Notes: a model not told the origin generated them from the sequence alone. A stretch of 11,080 nt of DNA from Streptococcus vestibularis ATCC 49124 (GCF_000188295.1 NZ_GL831112.1:626344-637423), one strand, 5' to 3'. Positions 1 to 6,520 are shown, counted from the first letter of the stretch. Made by a program: numbers and translations.

Positions 1-62
1 GGCCGGTAGCAGAGGCTTCCAGTCGAAGAGCAAGCCACCCGTTCTCACGGGTGGTTTTGACT
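1..62 (+). mobile_element. possible right end of an IS200/IS605-type (tnpB) element, cut by the window edge
   Basis: The first 60 bases carry a GC-rich hairpin (arms 35-41 and 48-54) ending in a short T-run and TTTTGAC. In my recollection IS200/IS605-family right ends have this look: a short stretch after the tnpB stop, then a compact hairpin close to the cleavage site. The 3' end of tnpB also overlaps the guide (omega) RNA in such elements. One frame (from base 3) reads PVAEASSRRAS, which recalls TnpB C-termini, while another frame has a stop at 7-9; the correct frame cannot be decided. A normal terminator of an upstream gene is the main alternative. Confidence 0.35.
35..58 (+). terminator. 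hairpin with T-run
   Basis: A perfect 7-bp stem CCACCCG/CGGGTGG (35-41 and 48-54) has a 6-base loop and is followed by TTTT. It can end transcription of whatever lies left of the window and insulates the immunity gene to its right. It may also be the end structure of an IS200/IS605 element. Confidence 0.55.
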
Positions 63-94
63 GTGCTTCTATTTAGATTTTTTTCGGCATAGTA

Positions 95-123
95 TTGACA
101 GTAGTCTATGATAAGCGTAGAAT
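95..123 (+). promoter_or_regulatory. sigma-70 promoter of the immunity gene
   Basis: The -35 is TTGACA (95-100, perfect consensus), followed by a 17-bp spacer and a -10 of TAGAAT (118-123, one mismatch). Transcription should start near 130, leaving a leader of about 110 bases before the start codon at 244. The promoter begins about 35 bases after the hairpin at 35-54. Confidence 0.8.
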
Positions 124-243
124 CTTTTTCAAATAAAGAATATAGGTGTGCTTACCAAGATAGCATTTCTTTCCGAATTTGATGATAGTATAAATCAAAT
201 GTTTACCTTGAGAAAAGCAGGACCTATTTAGGGAGTGTTCCAG

Positions 244-570
244 ATGACAAAAAGCAATAACACCCAAATTGATGATATCATGAACAATATCTATAATCTT
301 ATTTTAAATCCAGAAACAACTGAAAATGAGAGAAAGTTACTCGTAACGTTTAAAAATGAAATTGAAGTTGGAAAGAAGGATAGTAGTGAACTTCTTGCAG
401 AGTTACGCAGAGCTATTCAAGTTCTAGCAGTCGAGAATCTTCCTAAAGGAATTTCATTAAGTTATGGAGTGAGTGAGTTGAGTAAGACTCTCGCAGAATT
501 CCAAGATGAATCAGAACGCAACATTAATCTAGCAAGAGGATTGTCATCAATCGCCATGTCTTTTAGATGA
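244..570 (+). CDS. bacteriocin immunity protein (EntA_Immun-like), 108 aa
   Basis: This small, charged, all-helical cytoplasmic protein looks like the EntA-type immunity family, which protects cells from class IIa/related bacteriocins, typically by acting with the mannose PTS receptor at the inner membrane face. Visible family features are the N-terminal IYNLILNPETTENERKLL segment, the central acidic/basic helix with LLAELRRAIQVLA, and the short C-terminal helix; about 100 residues is the usual family length. The start chosen is ATG 244, which has GGGAG at 231-235 with 8-base spacing; the in-frame GTG at 235 lacks a well-placed ribosome site and would add only three residues. No bacteriocin gene, leader peptide or transporter lies next to it, so it appears to be an orphan immunity gene on its own promoter. 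Family call is by pattern; the bacteriocin it counters is unknown. Confidence 0.72.
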   Translation: MTKSNNTQIDDIMNNIYNLILNPETTENERKLLVTFKNEIEVGKKDSSELLAELRRAIQVLAVENLPKGISLSYGVSELSKTLAEFQDESERNINLARGLSSIAMSFR

Positions 571-678
571 TTTATCTGTTTGTGATGATTAATAATTAAA
601 ATGACAAAAAAGATCAACTGAATTGAACCGACTAAGTTGTATTCTGTTTTTTGCTATTGATTACTTAATTGAGGTATC

Positions 679-712
679 AAAAAATCCACTGGTATACAAA
701 ACCAATGGATTT
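679..712 (-). terminator. terminator of the ThrE-family gene
   Basis: A 12-bp stem with one mismatch (AAATCCACTGGT at 682-693, ACCAATGGATTT at 701-712) has a 7-base loop. On the minus strand it is followed by six Ts (684-679), giving a good intrinsic terminator 8 bases after the stop codon of the minus-strand gene. In the plus direction the T-tract is poor, so it would be at best a weak terminator for the immunity gene. Confidence 0.75.
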
Positions 713-719
713 CAACAAT

Positions 720-1979
720 TTATTTTTTCTTCCCTAGTACAAAAAAATGGCTAGGGATTTGTTGTGTCAAACTGACTGCGATGGCGATGGTAAATGAGGC
801 TAGGAAACAAGCTCGTAGGAAGTTGAGGCCTAGGTCTGCATTTCCAATCAATAGGAAGTAGATGGCACGGTAGAAGCTCATTCCTGGAATGAGTGGGAAC
901 ATGCTTGAGGCTAGGAAGACGGTAGCTGGACATCTACGGTAGTGGGCCAAGAAACGTGAGGTGAAAGTGACCAGTAAGGCAGGAAAGAGGATGGCTAAAA
1001 CTTCGTGGTGGGTATTATTCCAAATCAAGAGGTAGAGGAGCCATGAGCCAGCACCTAGTGTTCCAAGGTCTAAAAAGTATTTCTTAGGTACTCGGTATAG
1101 CACGGAGAAGGCTGCTGTTCCTAGTCCTGCCATGACAGTCTGAATCAAGACCTCCTGCCATGAGGTAGTTGGTGTTGAGAACATACCTGATAATTGTTCC
1201 GCAAAGGGGAGAAGGGAAATCATGGCAAGAACACCGACAGAGATAGACAGACAAGTGGAGACCCCTGACAGCATCAGGGCCAGACCACTATAATAGTTGT
1301 TCTGGGTGAATTCACGGATAGCATTAACAAAGTAGGCTCCAGGAATCAAAATCATCAGGGCTCCTAGGATGATAACGCTACGATGTTGCCCGATACCCAG
1401 ATAATAGAGAATATTAGCTGATAGAGCGGCAATGGCACTAGAGAGAATAATCTGCAAAAAACTAGTATGAATAAAACGGGAAAAAAGCTGCATACCAATC
1501 CCCACAAAAAGTCCCGATATAGCCGCAGCAGTACCATCAATCAAGCCACTTCCAAGAGCTAGCGAGAAGCTCCCAGCACCAATGACACAGGCTATAATAT
1601 CCTCTAAAGGACGATAGAAAGTCTTCTGCTCAATGGTTTTCAGCTTTTGGAAAATGCTAGAAACGGGCTGATTTGGCTGTTCTGCCAGTTCACGAGACAG
1701 GCGGTTAACCTCCTCTAGTTTTCCTAGATGAATAGAAGGGACTGAGGTAGCTAGAACACGAGACTCCTTAAGACCTGAGCGGTTGAGTCCGGAAATCATA
1801 ACTCCTCGATTGACCACGTAAGTGGAGAAGTCTCTGATGCCAAGAGACTTGGCCATATGACCCATGGTGTCTTCGATACGGTAAATCTCGGCACCGCTCT
1901 CCATAAGAACTCGCCCTGCCTGAAGGATGGCATCCATTTCGTTTTGCGTCTCTGTTTCATTTGGAAAATCGATAGTCAT
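720..1979 (-). CDS. threonine/serine exporter (ThrE) family membrane protein, fused two-domain form, 419 aa
   Basis: A multi-pass inner-membrane protein of the ThrE family. The N-terminal cytoplasmic part (about 12-125) carries the family motif SGAEIYRIEDTM (28-39) and VNRGVMISG; it is followed by hydrophobic segments with LIPGAYFVNAIRE (211-223). A second membrane domain (about 275-405, ThrE_2/DUF3815 type) has a related motif PLIPGMSFYRAIY (362-374). In many bacteria these halves are two genes (YjjP and YjjB, which export succinate in E. coli); here they are one chain, as in Corynebacterium ThrE, which exports threonine and serine. The substrate here cannot be read from sequence. The start is ATG 1979: it has AAGGAG with 7-base spacing, whereas the upstream in-frame ATG at 2009 has no ribosome site and lies before the predicted transcription start. 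It is a single-gene transcript with its own promoter and terminator, convergent with the immunity gene and divergent from the dha operon. Confidence 0.85.
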   Translation of the reverse strand: MTIDFPNETETQNEMDAILQAGRVLMESGAEIYRIEDTMGHMAKSLGIRDFSTYVVNRGVMISGLNRSGLKESRVLATSVPSIHLGKLEEVNRLSRELAEQPNQPVSSIFQKLKTIEQKTFYRPLEDIIACVIGAGSFSLALGSGLIDGTAAAISGLFVGIGMQLFSRFIHTSFLQIILSSAIAALSANILYYLGIGQHRSVIILGALMILIPGAYFVNAIREFTQNNYYSGLALMLSGVSTCLSISVGVLAMISLLPFAEQLSGMFSTPTTSWQEVLIQTVMAGLGTAAFSVLYRVPKKYFLDLGTLGAGSWLLYLLIWNNTHHEVLAILFPALLVTFTSRFLAHYRRCPATVFLASSMFPLIPGMSFYRAIYFLLIGNADLGLNFLRACFLASFTIAIAVSLTQQIPSHFFVLGKKK

Positions 1980-2012
1980 GTAACCGCTCCTTATCGCTTT
2001 AGTAGCCATTTC

Positions 2013-2041
2013 ATTATAAGCTTTGAGAAGCCGTTTTTCAA
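2013..2041 (-). promoter_or_regulatory. sigma-70 promoter of the ThrE-family gene
   Basis: On the minus strand: -35 TTGAAA (2041-2036), a 17-bp spacer, and a perfect -10 TATAAT (2018-2013). Transcription should begin near 2006, which leaves a leader of about 27 bases before ATG 1979 and excludes the in-frame ATG at 2009 as the start. Confidence 0.8.
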
Positions 2042-2128
2042 TGACTTTGGTGACTAAAGTGAGTCTTTTTATGAGATTTTTCTTCTACTTAATAATATAT
2101 TTTAGGAAAATGACGGTCTTCCTTTTTA

Positions 2129-2151
2129 ACTTGCCACGGCTGGAGGCAAGT
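2129..2151. promoter_or_regulatory. perfect dyad over the dha -35 region, candidate operator
   Basis: A 7-bp inverted repeat ACTTGCC/GGCAAGT (2129-2135 and 2145-2151) with a 9-base centre covers the -35 hexamer and most of the spacer. Its place is that of a repressor operator. It does not resemble the GGACA-type operator I recall for DhaS of Lactococcus. The binding protein is unknown. Confidence 0.4.
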
Positions 2152-2159
2152 GCTACAAT
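2131..2159 (+). promoter_or_regulatory. sigma-70 promoter of the dha operon
   Basis: The -35 is TTGCCA (2131-2136), the spacer is 17 bp, and the -10 is TACAAT (2154-2159), preceded by TG at 2151-2152, giving an extended -10. Transcription should start near 2166, leaving an unusually long leader of about 140 bases before dhaK. Confidence 0.75.
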
Positions 2160-2171
2160 TGAATTATAAAT

Positions 2172-2185
2172 TGTATGCGTTTACA
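2172..2185 (+). promoter_or_regulatory. cre site (CcpA operator) of the dha operon
   Basis: TGTATGCGTTTACA matches the cre consensus TGWAANCGNTNWCA at all but one position and is nearly palindromic. It lies about 6 bases after the predicted transcription start, a typical roadblock position for repression by CcpA with HPr-Ser-P when glucose is present. This fits a glycerol/dihydroxyacetone-use operon. Confidence 0.7.
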
Positions 2186-2304
2186 CATTGTTGCTTTTCC
2201 TCTTCTAAAATGATTGAAAACCTGTATTTATAAGGGAAAATTGATTTGAGATGGAAGTACATTGAAGTGTAAATAGATGATCCCTTTGAAAAGGAGGAAA
2301 TTCC

Positions 2305-3294
2305 ATGAAAAAAATTATCAATAAACCTGAAAATATTGTTACTGAGATGTTAGATGGCTTGGCTTATGTTCACAATGATCTGGTTCATAGAGTTGAAGGT
2401 TTTGATATCATTGCAAGAAATGAGCAGGTTGCTGGTCAGGTAGGTCTTATTTCTGGTGGTGGAAGTGGTCATGAGCCAGCTCATGCTGGTTTTGTAGGTG
2501 ATGGTATGCTTTCGGCAGCCATCGCAGGTGCAGTATTCACATCACCAACGCCTGATCAAATTTTGGAAGCAATCAAGGAAGCGGACCAGGGAGCCGGTGT
2601 CTTCATGGTTGTTAAAAATTACTCTGGCGACATCATGAATTTCGAGATGGCTCAAGAATTGGCTGAGATGGAAGGTATCGAGGTTGCTAGTGTTGTTGTG
2701 GACGACGATATTGCTGTGGAAAATAGCCTCTATACACAAGGTCGTCGCGGGGTTGCTGGTACTATTTTTGTTCACAAAATCCTAGGTCATGCGGCTCGTG
2801 AAGGTAAGTCTCTGGCTGAAATCAAAGATTTGGCTGACAAGATTGTTCCTAATATTCACACCATTGGTTTGGCCCTTAGCGGTGCGACGGTTCCTGAGGT
2901 TGGTAAGCCTGGTTTTGTTCTAGCTGAGGATGAAATTGAATATGGTATTGGTATTCATGGTGAGCCAGGCTATCGTAAGGAGTCTATGCAGCCATCTCGC
3001 CAGTTAGCAGAAGAATTAACTGGTAAGCTTCTTGAATCCTTTGATGCTAAGTCTGGTGATCGCTATGCTCTTCTCATCAATGGTATGGGGGCAACGCCAC
3101 TCATGGAGCAATATGTCTTTGCCAATGATGTTGCAAGTCTTCTTAGAGACGCGGGTCTAGAAGTGATCTATAGAAAACTAGGAAACTACATGACTTCTAT
3201 TGATATGGCAGGTCTTTCACTAACTCTTATGAAGATTGAAGATGACGCTTGGCTTGAGGCTCTAGAAAGTCCTGTTAAGACTATCGCATGGTAA
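2305..3294 (+). CDS. dhaK: dihydroxyacetone kinase, Dha-binding subunit DhaK, 329 aa
   Basis: DhaK is the substrate-binding subunit of the PTS-dependent dihydroxyacetone kinase; it holds Dha as a hemiaminal while DhaL-ADP-phosphate phosphorylates it to DHAP in the cytoplasm. The key residues stand at the positions known from E. coli: GGGSGH at 51-56 with H56, D109 in NYSGDIMNF, and the covalent His H218 in GIGIHGEPG (214-222). Length and ends are normal for the family. The start ATG 2305 has an AGGAGG (2292-2297) with 7-base spacing. It is the first gene of a four-gene unit, followed after 30 bases by dhaL. The presence of both H56 and H218 argues for a working kinase subunit and against a DhaQ-type regulator paralogue. 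Confidence 0.95.
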   Translation: MKKIINKPENIVTEMLDGLAYVHNDLVHRVEGFDIIARNEQVAGQVGLISGGGSGHEPAHAGFVGDGMLSAAIAGAVFTSPTPDQILEAIKEADQGAGVFMVVKNYSGDIMNFEMAQELAEMEGIEVASVVVDDDIAVENSLYTQGRRGVAGTIFVHKILGHAAREGKSLAEIKDLADKIVPNIHTIGLALSGATVPEVGKPGFVLAEDEIEYGIGIHGEPGYRKESMQPSRQLAEELTGKLLESFDAKSGDRYALLINGMGATPLMEQYVFANDVASLLRDAGLEVIYRKLGNYMTSIDMAGLSLTLMKIEDDAWLEALESPVKTIAW

Positions 3295-3324
3295 GAATGA
3301 CAAAAACTAGAAATCGGGTATATT

Positions 3325-3900
3325 ATGGATAAAATAGTTGCAGTAAAATGGATGCAAGTCTTTAATCAAAAAGTTGAAGCAGAAAAAGATCACTTATCTG
3401 AGTTAGATGGTCCTATCGGAGATGGTGATCACGGGGCTAACTTGGCGCGTGGTATGGCAGCAGCCGTTGAAGCTATTAACACATCAGACCCTCAAAGTAC
3501 GGCAGATGTTCTAAAGACGGTATCAATGGCTCTGATAAGCAAGGTTGGTGGGGCTTCTGGTCCGCTCTATGGCTCTGCCTTTATGGGGATGATGAAGGCT
3601 GAGCAGGCTGGTCAAGATTTAGCAGGTGTCCTTGAGGCAGGTGCCGATATGATTGAAAAACGAGGCCATGCTCAAGTTGGCGAAAAAACCATGATTGATG
3701 TCTGGCGCCCAGTTATTGAAGCAGTTAAACGAGATCAATTAACGAATGAAGTCATCGATCAAGCAGTTCTTTCAACGAAGGATGTTGTTGCTACCAAGGG
3801 ACGTGCCTCTTATGTAGGTGAGCGTTCTATTGGTCACATTGACCCAGGCTCTTATTCGTCTGGGCTACTCTTCAAAGCCTTGCTAGAAGCGGAGGGCTAG
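3325..3900 (+). CDS. dhaL: dihydroxyacetone kinase, ADP-binding subunit DhaL, 191 aa
   Basis: DhaL carries a tightly bound ADP that is phosphorylated by DhaM and then gives its phosphate to Dha on DhaK. The Mg-ADP site is visible as LDGPIGDGDHG (27-37) with D28, D33 and D35, and the phosphate loop as GGASGPLYG (75-83). The C-terminal ATKGRASYVGERSIGHIDPG block (156-175) is also typical. Length is normal. The ribosome site before ATG 3325 is weak (only GGG about 8 bases upstream), so expression may depend on coupling to upstream translation; an 11-codon reading frame (3297-3332) starts just after the dhaK stop and overlaps this start codon out of frame. dhaM follows after 3 bases. Confidence 0.95.
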   Translation: MDKIVAVKWMQVFNQKVEAEKDHLSELDGPIGDGDHGANLARGMAAAVEAINTSDPQSTADVLKTVSMALISKVGGASGPLYGSAFMGMMKAEQAGQDLAGVLEAGADMIEKRGHAQVGEKTMIDVWRPVIEAVKRDQLTNEVIDQAVLSTKDVVATKGRASYVGERSIGHIDPGSYSSGLLFKALLEAEG

Positions 3901-3903
3901 GAC

Positions 3904-4278
3904 ATGTCGGAACTTGGAATTGTGATTGTATCCCACTCCGCTGATATTGCCAAGGGATTGGTGAGTCTGATTCGTGAAGTTGCACCAAATATTCCTTTGA
4001 CAGCTACAGGCGGTCTTGAAGATGGTGGACTGGGATCTAGTTTTGACCATGTTCAAGTAGCAGTAGATAGTCAGCCTGCTAAACGTCTCTTGGCCTTTTA
4101 CGATTTAGGCAGTGCACGCATGAATTTGGAGATGGTTGAGGAATTTTCAGAAAAGGATATTCTCATTCAACATGTCCCCCTTATTGAGGGGGCCTACACG
4201 GCTTCAGCCCTTCTTCAAGCAGGAGCGAGTGAGGTTGAAATCTTATCTCAGGTAAATGAATTAACCATTCAAAAATAA
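3904..4278 (+). CDS. dhaM: PTS-dependent dihydroxyacetone kinase phosphotransferase DhaM, EIIA-Man-type single domain, 124 aa
   Basis: DhaM passes phosphate from HPr to the ADP on DhaL. This is the short form with only the EIIA-mannose-like domain, as in Lactococcus, unlike the E. coli protein with added HPr and EI-like domains. The phosphorylated histidine is H11 in GIVIVSHS (5-12), and the TGGLEDGGLGSSFD loop (35-48) shapes the active site. It begins 3 bases after the dhaL stop, and its GGAGG ribosome site (3891-3895) lies inside the dhaL C-terminal codons, so the two are tightly coupled. The enzyme therefore depends on the general PTS proteins (EI, HPr), which are not in the window. Confidence 0.93.
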   Translation: MSELGIVIVSHSADIAKGLVSLIREVAPNIPLTATGGLEDGGLGSSFDHVQVAVDSQPAKRLLAFYDLGSARMNLEMVEEFSEKDILIQHVPLIEGAYTASALLQAGASEVEILSQVNELTIQK

Positions 4279-4291
4279 AGAAAGTTACACT

Positions 4292-5275
4292 ATGGAAAAT
4301 CAAATCAAGTATAGGTGGGCCAGTCTTGGGACTGGTGTTATCGCAAATGAGTTGGCACAGGCTTTAGAGGCCCTAGGTGGTAAACTCTATTCCGTTGCAA
4401 ATCGTACCTATGACAAGGGAGTGGCCTTTGCTGAGAAATATGGAATCGAAAAGGTTTATAAAGAGATTGATCAAGTCTTTGAAGACCCTGAAGTGGATAT
4501 TATCTACATTTCAACGCCTCACAATACGCATATCAATTTTCTTCGCAAGGCACTCGCAGCGGGCAAACACGTCCTCTGTGAAAAATCTATCACCTTAAAC
4601 AGTGAGGAATTGGCAGAAGCTATCCAACTCGCCGAAGAAAACCATGTCAAACTGGCAGAAGCCATGACCATTTTCCATATGCCTATCTATCGAAAACTCT
4701 CTGAAATCGTGGAAAGTGGTAAGCTAGGACCTCTCAAAGTTATCCAGATGAACTTTGGTTCTTATAAAGAATATGACATGACCAACCGCTTTTTTAATCG
4801 TAACTTGGCTGGTGGAGCTTTGCTTGATATCGGTGTCTATGCCCTTTCCTTTGTACGTTGGTTCATGACGTCGCAACCGACAGAGATGGTTTCACAGGTT
4901 AAATTAGCTCCAACTGGTGTTGATGAGCAAGCGGGTATTCTCCTTACCAATGCAGAAGGGGAAATGGCAACGGTGACGCTAAGTCTTCATGCCAAACAAC
5001 CTAAACGTGGCACCATTGCTTATGATAAGGGTTATATCGAAATTTACGAGTATCCACGTGGGCAAAAGGCAGTCATCACCTATACGGAAGATGGCTCACA
5101 AGAAGTCATCGAAGTAGGTGAAACTGCCAAAGCCCTCCAGTATGAGGTCCTAGACATGGAAGCAGCCGTCTTGGGTCAAGAAAATCATCTTTATCTCAAC
5201 TATAGTCGAGATGTCATGGAGCTCATGACCCAACTCCGCAAAGACTGGGGATTGGTCTACCCAGAAGAAGAATAG
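4292..5275 (+). CDS. Gfo/Idh/MocA-family NAD(P)-dependent oxidoreductase, 327 aa, in the dha operon
   Basis: A cytoplasmic dehydrogenase with an N-terminal Rossmann domain (about 8-125; nucleotide loop SLGTGVIA at 11-18) and a C-terminal alpha/beta substrate domain with the GGALLDIGVYAL motif (174-185). The catalytic lysine motif is CEKSI (96-100) with K98; the family more often has EKP. Y183 in DIGVY would be the second catalytic residue. The overall pattern is closest to dimeric dihydrodiol dehydrogenase / NADP-linked D-xylose dehydrogenase-type members, which oxidise sugars and diols. It starts 13 bases after dhaM with only a weak purine-rich ribosome site (AAAGAAAG), and the operon terminator follows it, so it belongs to the dha transcript. 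A role in making or clearing Dha or a related carbonyl/polyol is inference from context only. Confidence 0.85.
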   Translation: MENQIKYRWASLGTGVIANELAQALEALGGKLYSVANRTYDKGVAFAEKYGIEKVYKEIDQVFEDPEVDIIYISTPHNTHINFLRKALAAGKHVLCEKSITLNSEELAEAIQLAEENHVKLAEAMTIFHMPIYRKLSEIVESGKLGPLKVIQMNFGSYKEYDMTNRFFNRNLAGGALLDIGVYALSFVRWFMTSQPTEMVSQVKLAPTGVDEQAGILLTNAEGEMATVTLSLHAKQPKRGTIAYDKGYIEIYEYPRGQKAVITYTEDGSQEVIEVGETAKALQYEVLDMEAAVLGQENHLYLNYSRDVMELMTQLRKDWGLVYPEEE

Positions 5276-5293
5276 TAGCTTACCGACTCACTC

Positions 5294-5323
5294 AAAAAGA
5301 CTCAGTTTTTGCTGAGTCTTTTT
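5294..5323. terminator. bidirectional terminator between the dha operon and the flavocytochrome gene
   Basis: A perfect 12-bp stem (AAAAAGACTCAG at 5294-5305, CTGAGTCTTTTT at 5312-5323) has a 6-base loop. The A-tract on one side and T-tract on the other make it work for both the plus-strand dha operon (stop at 5275) and the minus-strand gene ending at 5327. Confidence 0.9.
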
Positions 5324-5326
5324 AAC

Positions 5327-6520
5327 TTATTTAAAACTAAAGCCCTCATAAACGAGCTCAGCCTTTGGATTGTTTGCCGTAAAGGTTTTAGCAAATGCTT
5401 CCATCATTTTCACTGGACCACACATAAAGACAGTTGTGTCATCAGTGAGAGGATAGTCAGTGAAGTCCAGATAACCATCCACTTGACTATTAATAGTGTG
5501 AAGCTTGAAATTTCTATTTTTTGCAGCATATGCAGCCAACCTCTCCAGATAGACAGCGTTTTGCTCACCTGTATAGGCGTAGTAGAAGTCGACATTCCTA
5601 TCAAGGACAGGATTTTCACGGATATAGGAAATGAAAGGGGTGATGCCGATACCACCTGCAATCCAAACTTGTTTGTCACGACCTTGATCTAGCAACATGT
5701 GACCATAGGCACGGTCGATAGCTACCGGGTTTCCGACTCTGAGCTTCTTGTAGATTTGTTTGGTATGATCACCTGAAGCCTTAACGGTAAAATAGATAAT
5801 ATTGCCATGTCCACCTGAGATAGAGAAAGGGTGAGGTGCCTTCTCAAAACCAGCTTGAAGTATCTTAATAAAGGTAAATTGACCAAATTGATAATCCATT
5901 GGACGTGTTAGCCTAATAGCTATTTCTGTTGTGTCATGGTTAATACGTTTTAAGCCCACAATTTTCCCACGATTTTTAAAACCAATAATTTGGTAGAGGA
6001 AGATGATATAAAATCCTGAGCTTAAACCAAGAATAGCGAAGCCCCCCACTACCAATGATAAGAGACTTGGCTTAGTCAATACTTGTCCCAAAATCAAGTA
6101 GACATGGGAGAGACCAAAAATATAGGCTAAGTACACCAAACGATGAAGCCAACGCCAAGTTTCATATTTGAGAGTTTTGCCAAGAAAGACCAGAACCACA
6201 ATAGCCAAGAAAGTATAAATACCAAGGTTTCCTAACCGAGCAGCCAGACGGGAACCCCATAGACTCCCCATACCGATGTTGTGGAAAACAAGGAGAACAA
6301 CTGATAAGATGGCAAGAAATTTGTGGACAGTGTACATTCTCTCAATTCCGTTAAAGACTTTTTCTAAAACTCGTGATCGTGTTGCCAACATAAAAGTCCA
6401 TGATAAGGTTGTTAAAGCTAGACCAGGAGCGACGAAGTTTGTCATGCCCCTTGCTAGCCAGGCGTATACCGTCAGAACAACACTTACGGTTAGTAGGAGA
6501 ATTCCTTTATATGATTTCAT
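5327..6520 (-). CDS. NOX/ferric-reductase-type membrane flavocytochrome (SpNOX-like), 397 aa
   Basis: An integral membrane electron-transfer protein that would move electrons from cytoplasmic NAD(P)H through FAD and two b-haems to an acceptor outside (oxygen, giving superoxide, or a metal ion). The N-terminal half (about 5-178) has six hydrophobic helices. Four haem-ligand histidines are seen: H66 and H80 (14 apart) in helix 3, and H126 and H139 (13 apart) in helix 5, the same spacings as in human gp91phox. The cytoplasmic half has the FAD motif HPFSIS (230-235), the NAD(P)H motif GGIGITPF (289-296), CGPVKMM (367-373), and an aromatic-rich C-terminus (EGFSFK). It is the same size and plan as SpNOX of S. 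pneumoniae, the characterised bacterial NADPH-oxidase homologue. The start ATG 6520 has AGAAGG 4 bases upstream. It is a single-gene unit, convergent with the dha operon. Ferric reductase is the alternative physiological role. Confidence 0.85.
   Translation of the reverse strand: MKSYKGILLLTVSVVLTVYAWLARGMTNFVAPGLALTTLSWTFMLATRSRVLEKVFNGIERMYTVHKFLAILSVVLLVFHNIGMGSLWGSRLAARLGNLGIYTFLAIVVLVFLGKTLKYETWRWLHRLVYLAYIFGLSHVYLILGQVLTKPSLLSLVVGGFAILGLSSGFYIIFLYQIIGFKNRGKIVGLKRINHDTTEIAIRLTRPMDYQFGQFTFIKILQAGFEKAPHPFSISGGHGNIIYFTVKASGDHTKQIYKKLRVGNPVAIDRAYGHMLLDQGRDKQVWIAGGIGITPFISYIRENPVLDRNVDFYYAYTGEQNAVYLERLAAYAAKNRNFKLHTINSQVDGYLDFTDYPLTDDTTVFMCGPVKMMEAFAKTFTANNPKAELVYEGFSFK

Noticed and set aside
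235..243. GTG at 235 as the start of the immunity protein
   Set aside because: The GGGAG that would serve as ribosome site overlaps this codon and is ideally spaced for ATG 244 instead.
610..660. Possible terminator or IS remnant after the immunity gene (CAACT ... AGTTG followed by TTTTTT)
   Set aside because: The stem is only about 5 bp with a loop of some 16 bases and the T-run is 7 bases away, too weak to call; nothing else recognisable is present in 571-678.
2042..2128. Stretch between the divergent ThrE-family and dha promoters
   Set aside because: Examined for further sites; only a short ACTTT/AAAGT repeat (about 2043-2059) and AT-rich sequence were seen, not enough for a feature.
5309..5692. 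127-codon plus-strand frame starting inside the bidirectional terminator
   Set aside because: It lies antisense to the NAD(P)H-binding part of the flavocytochrome gene, starts within the hairpin loop region and has no ribosome site.
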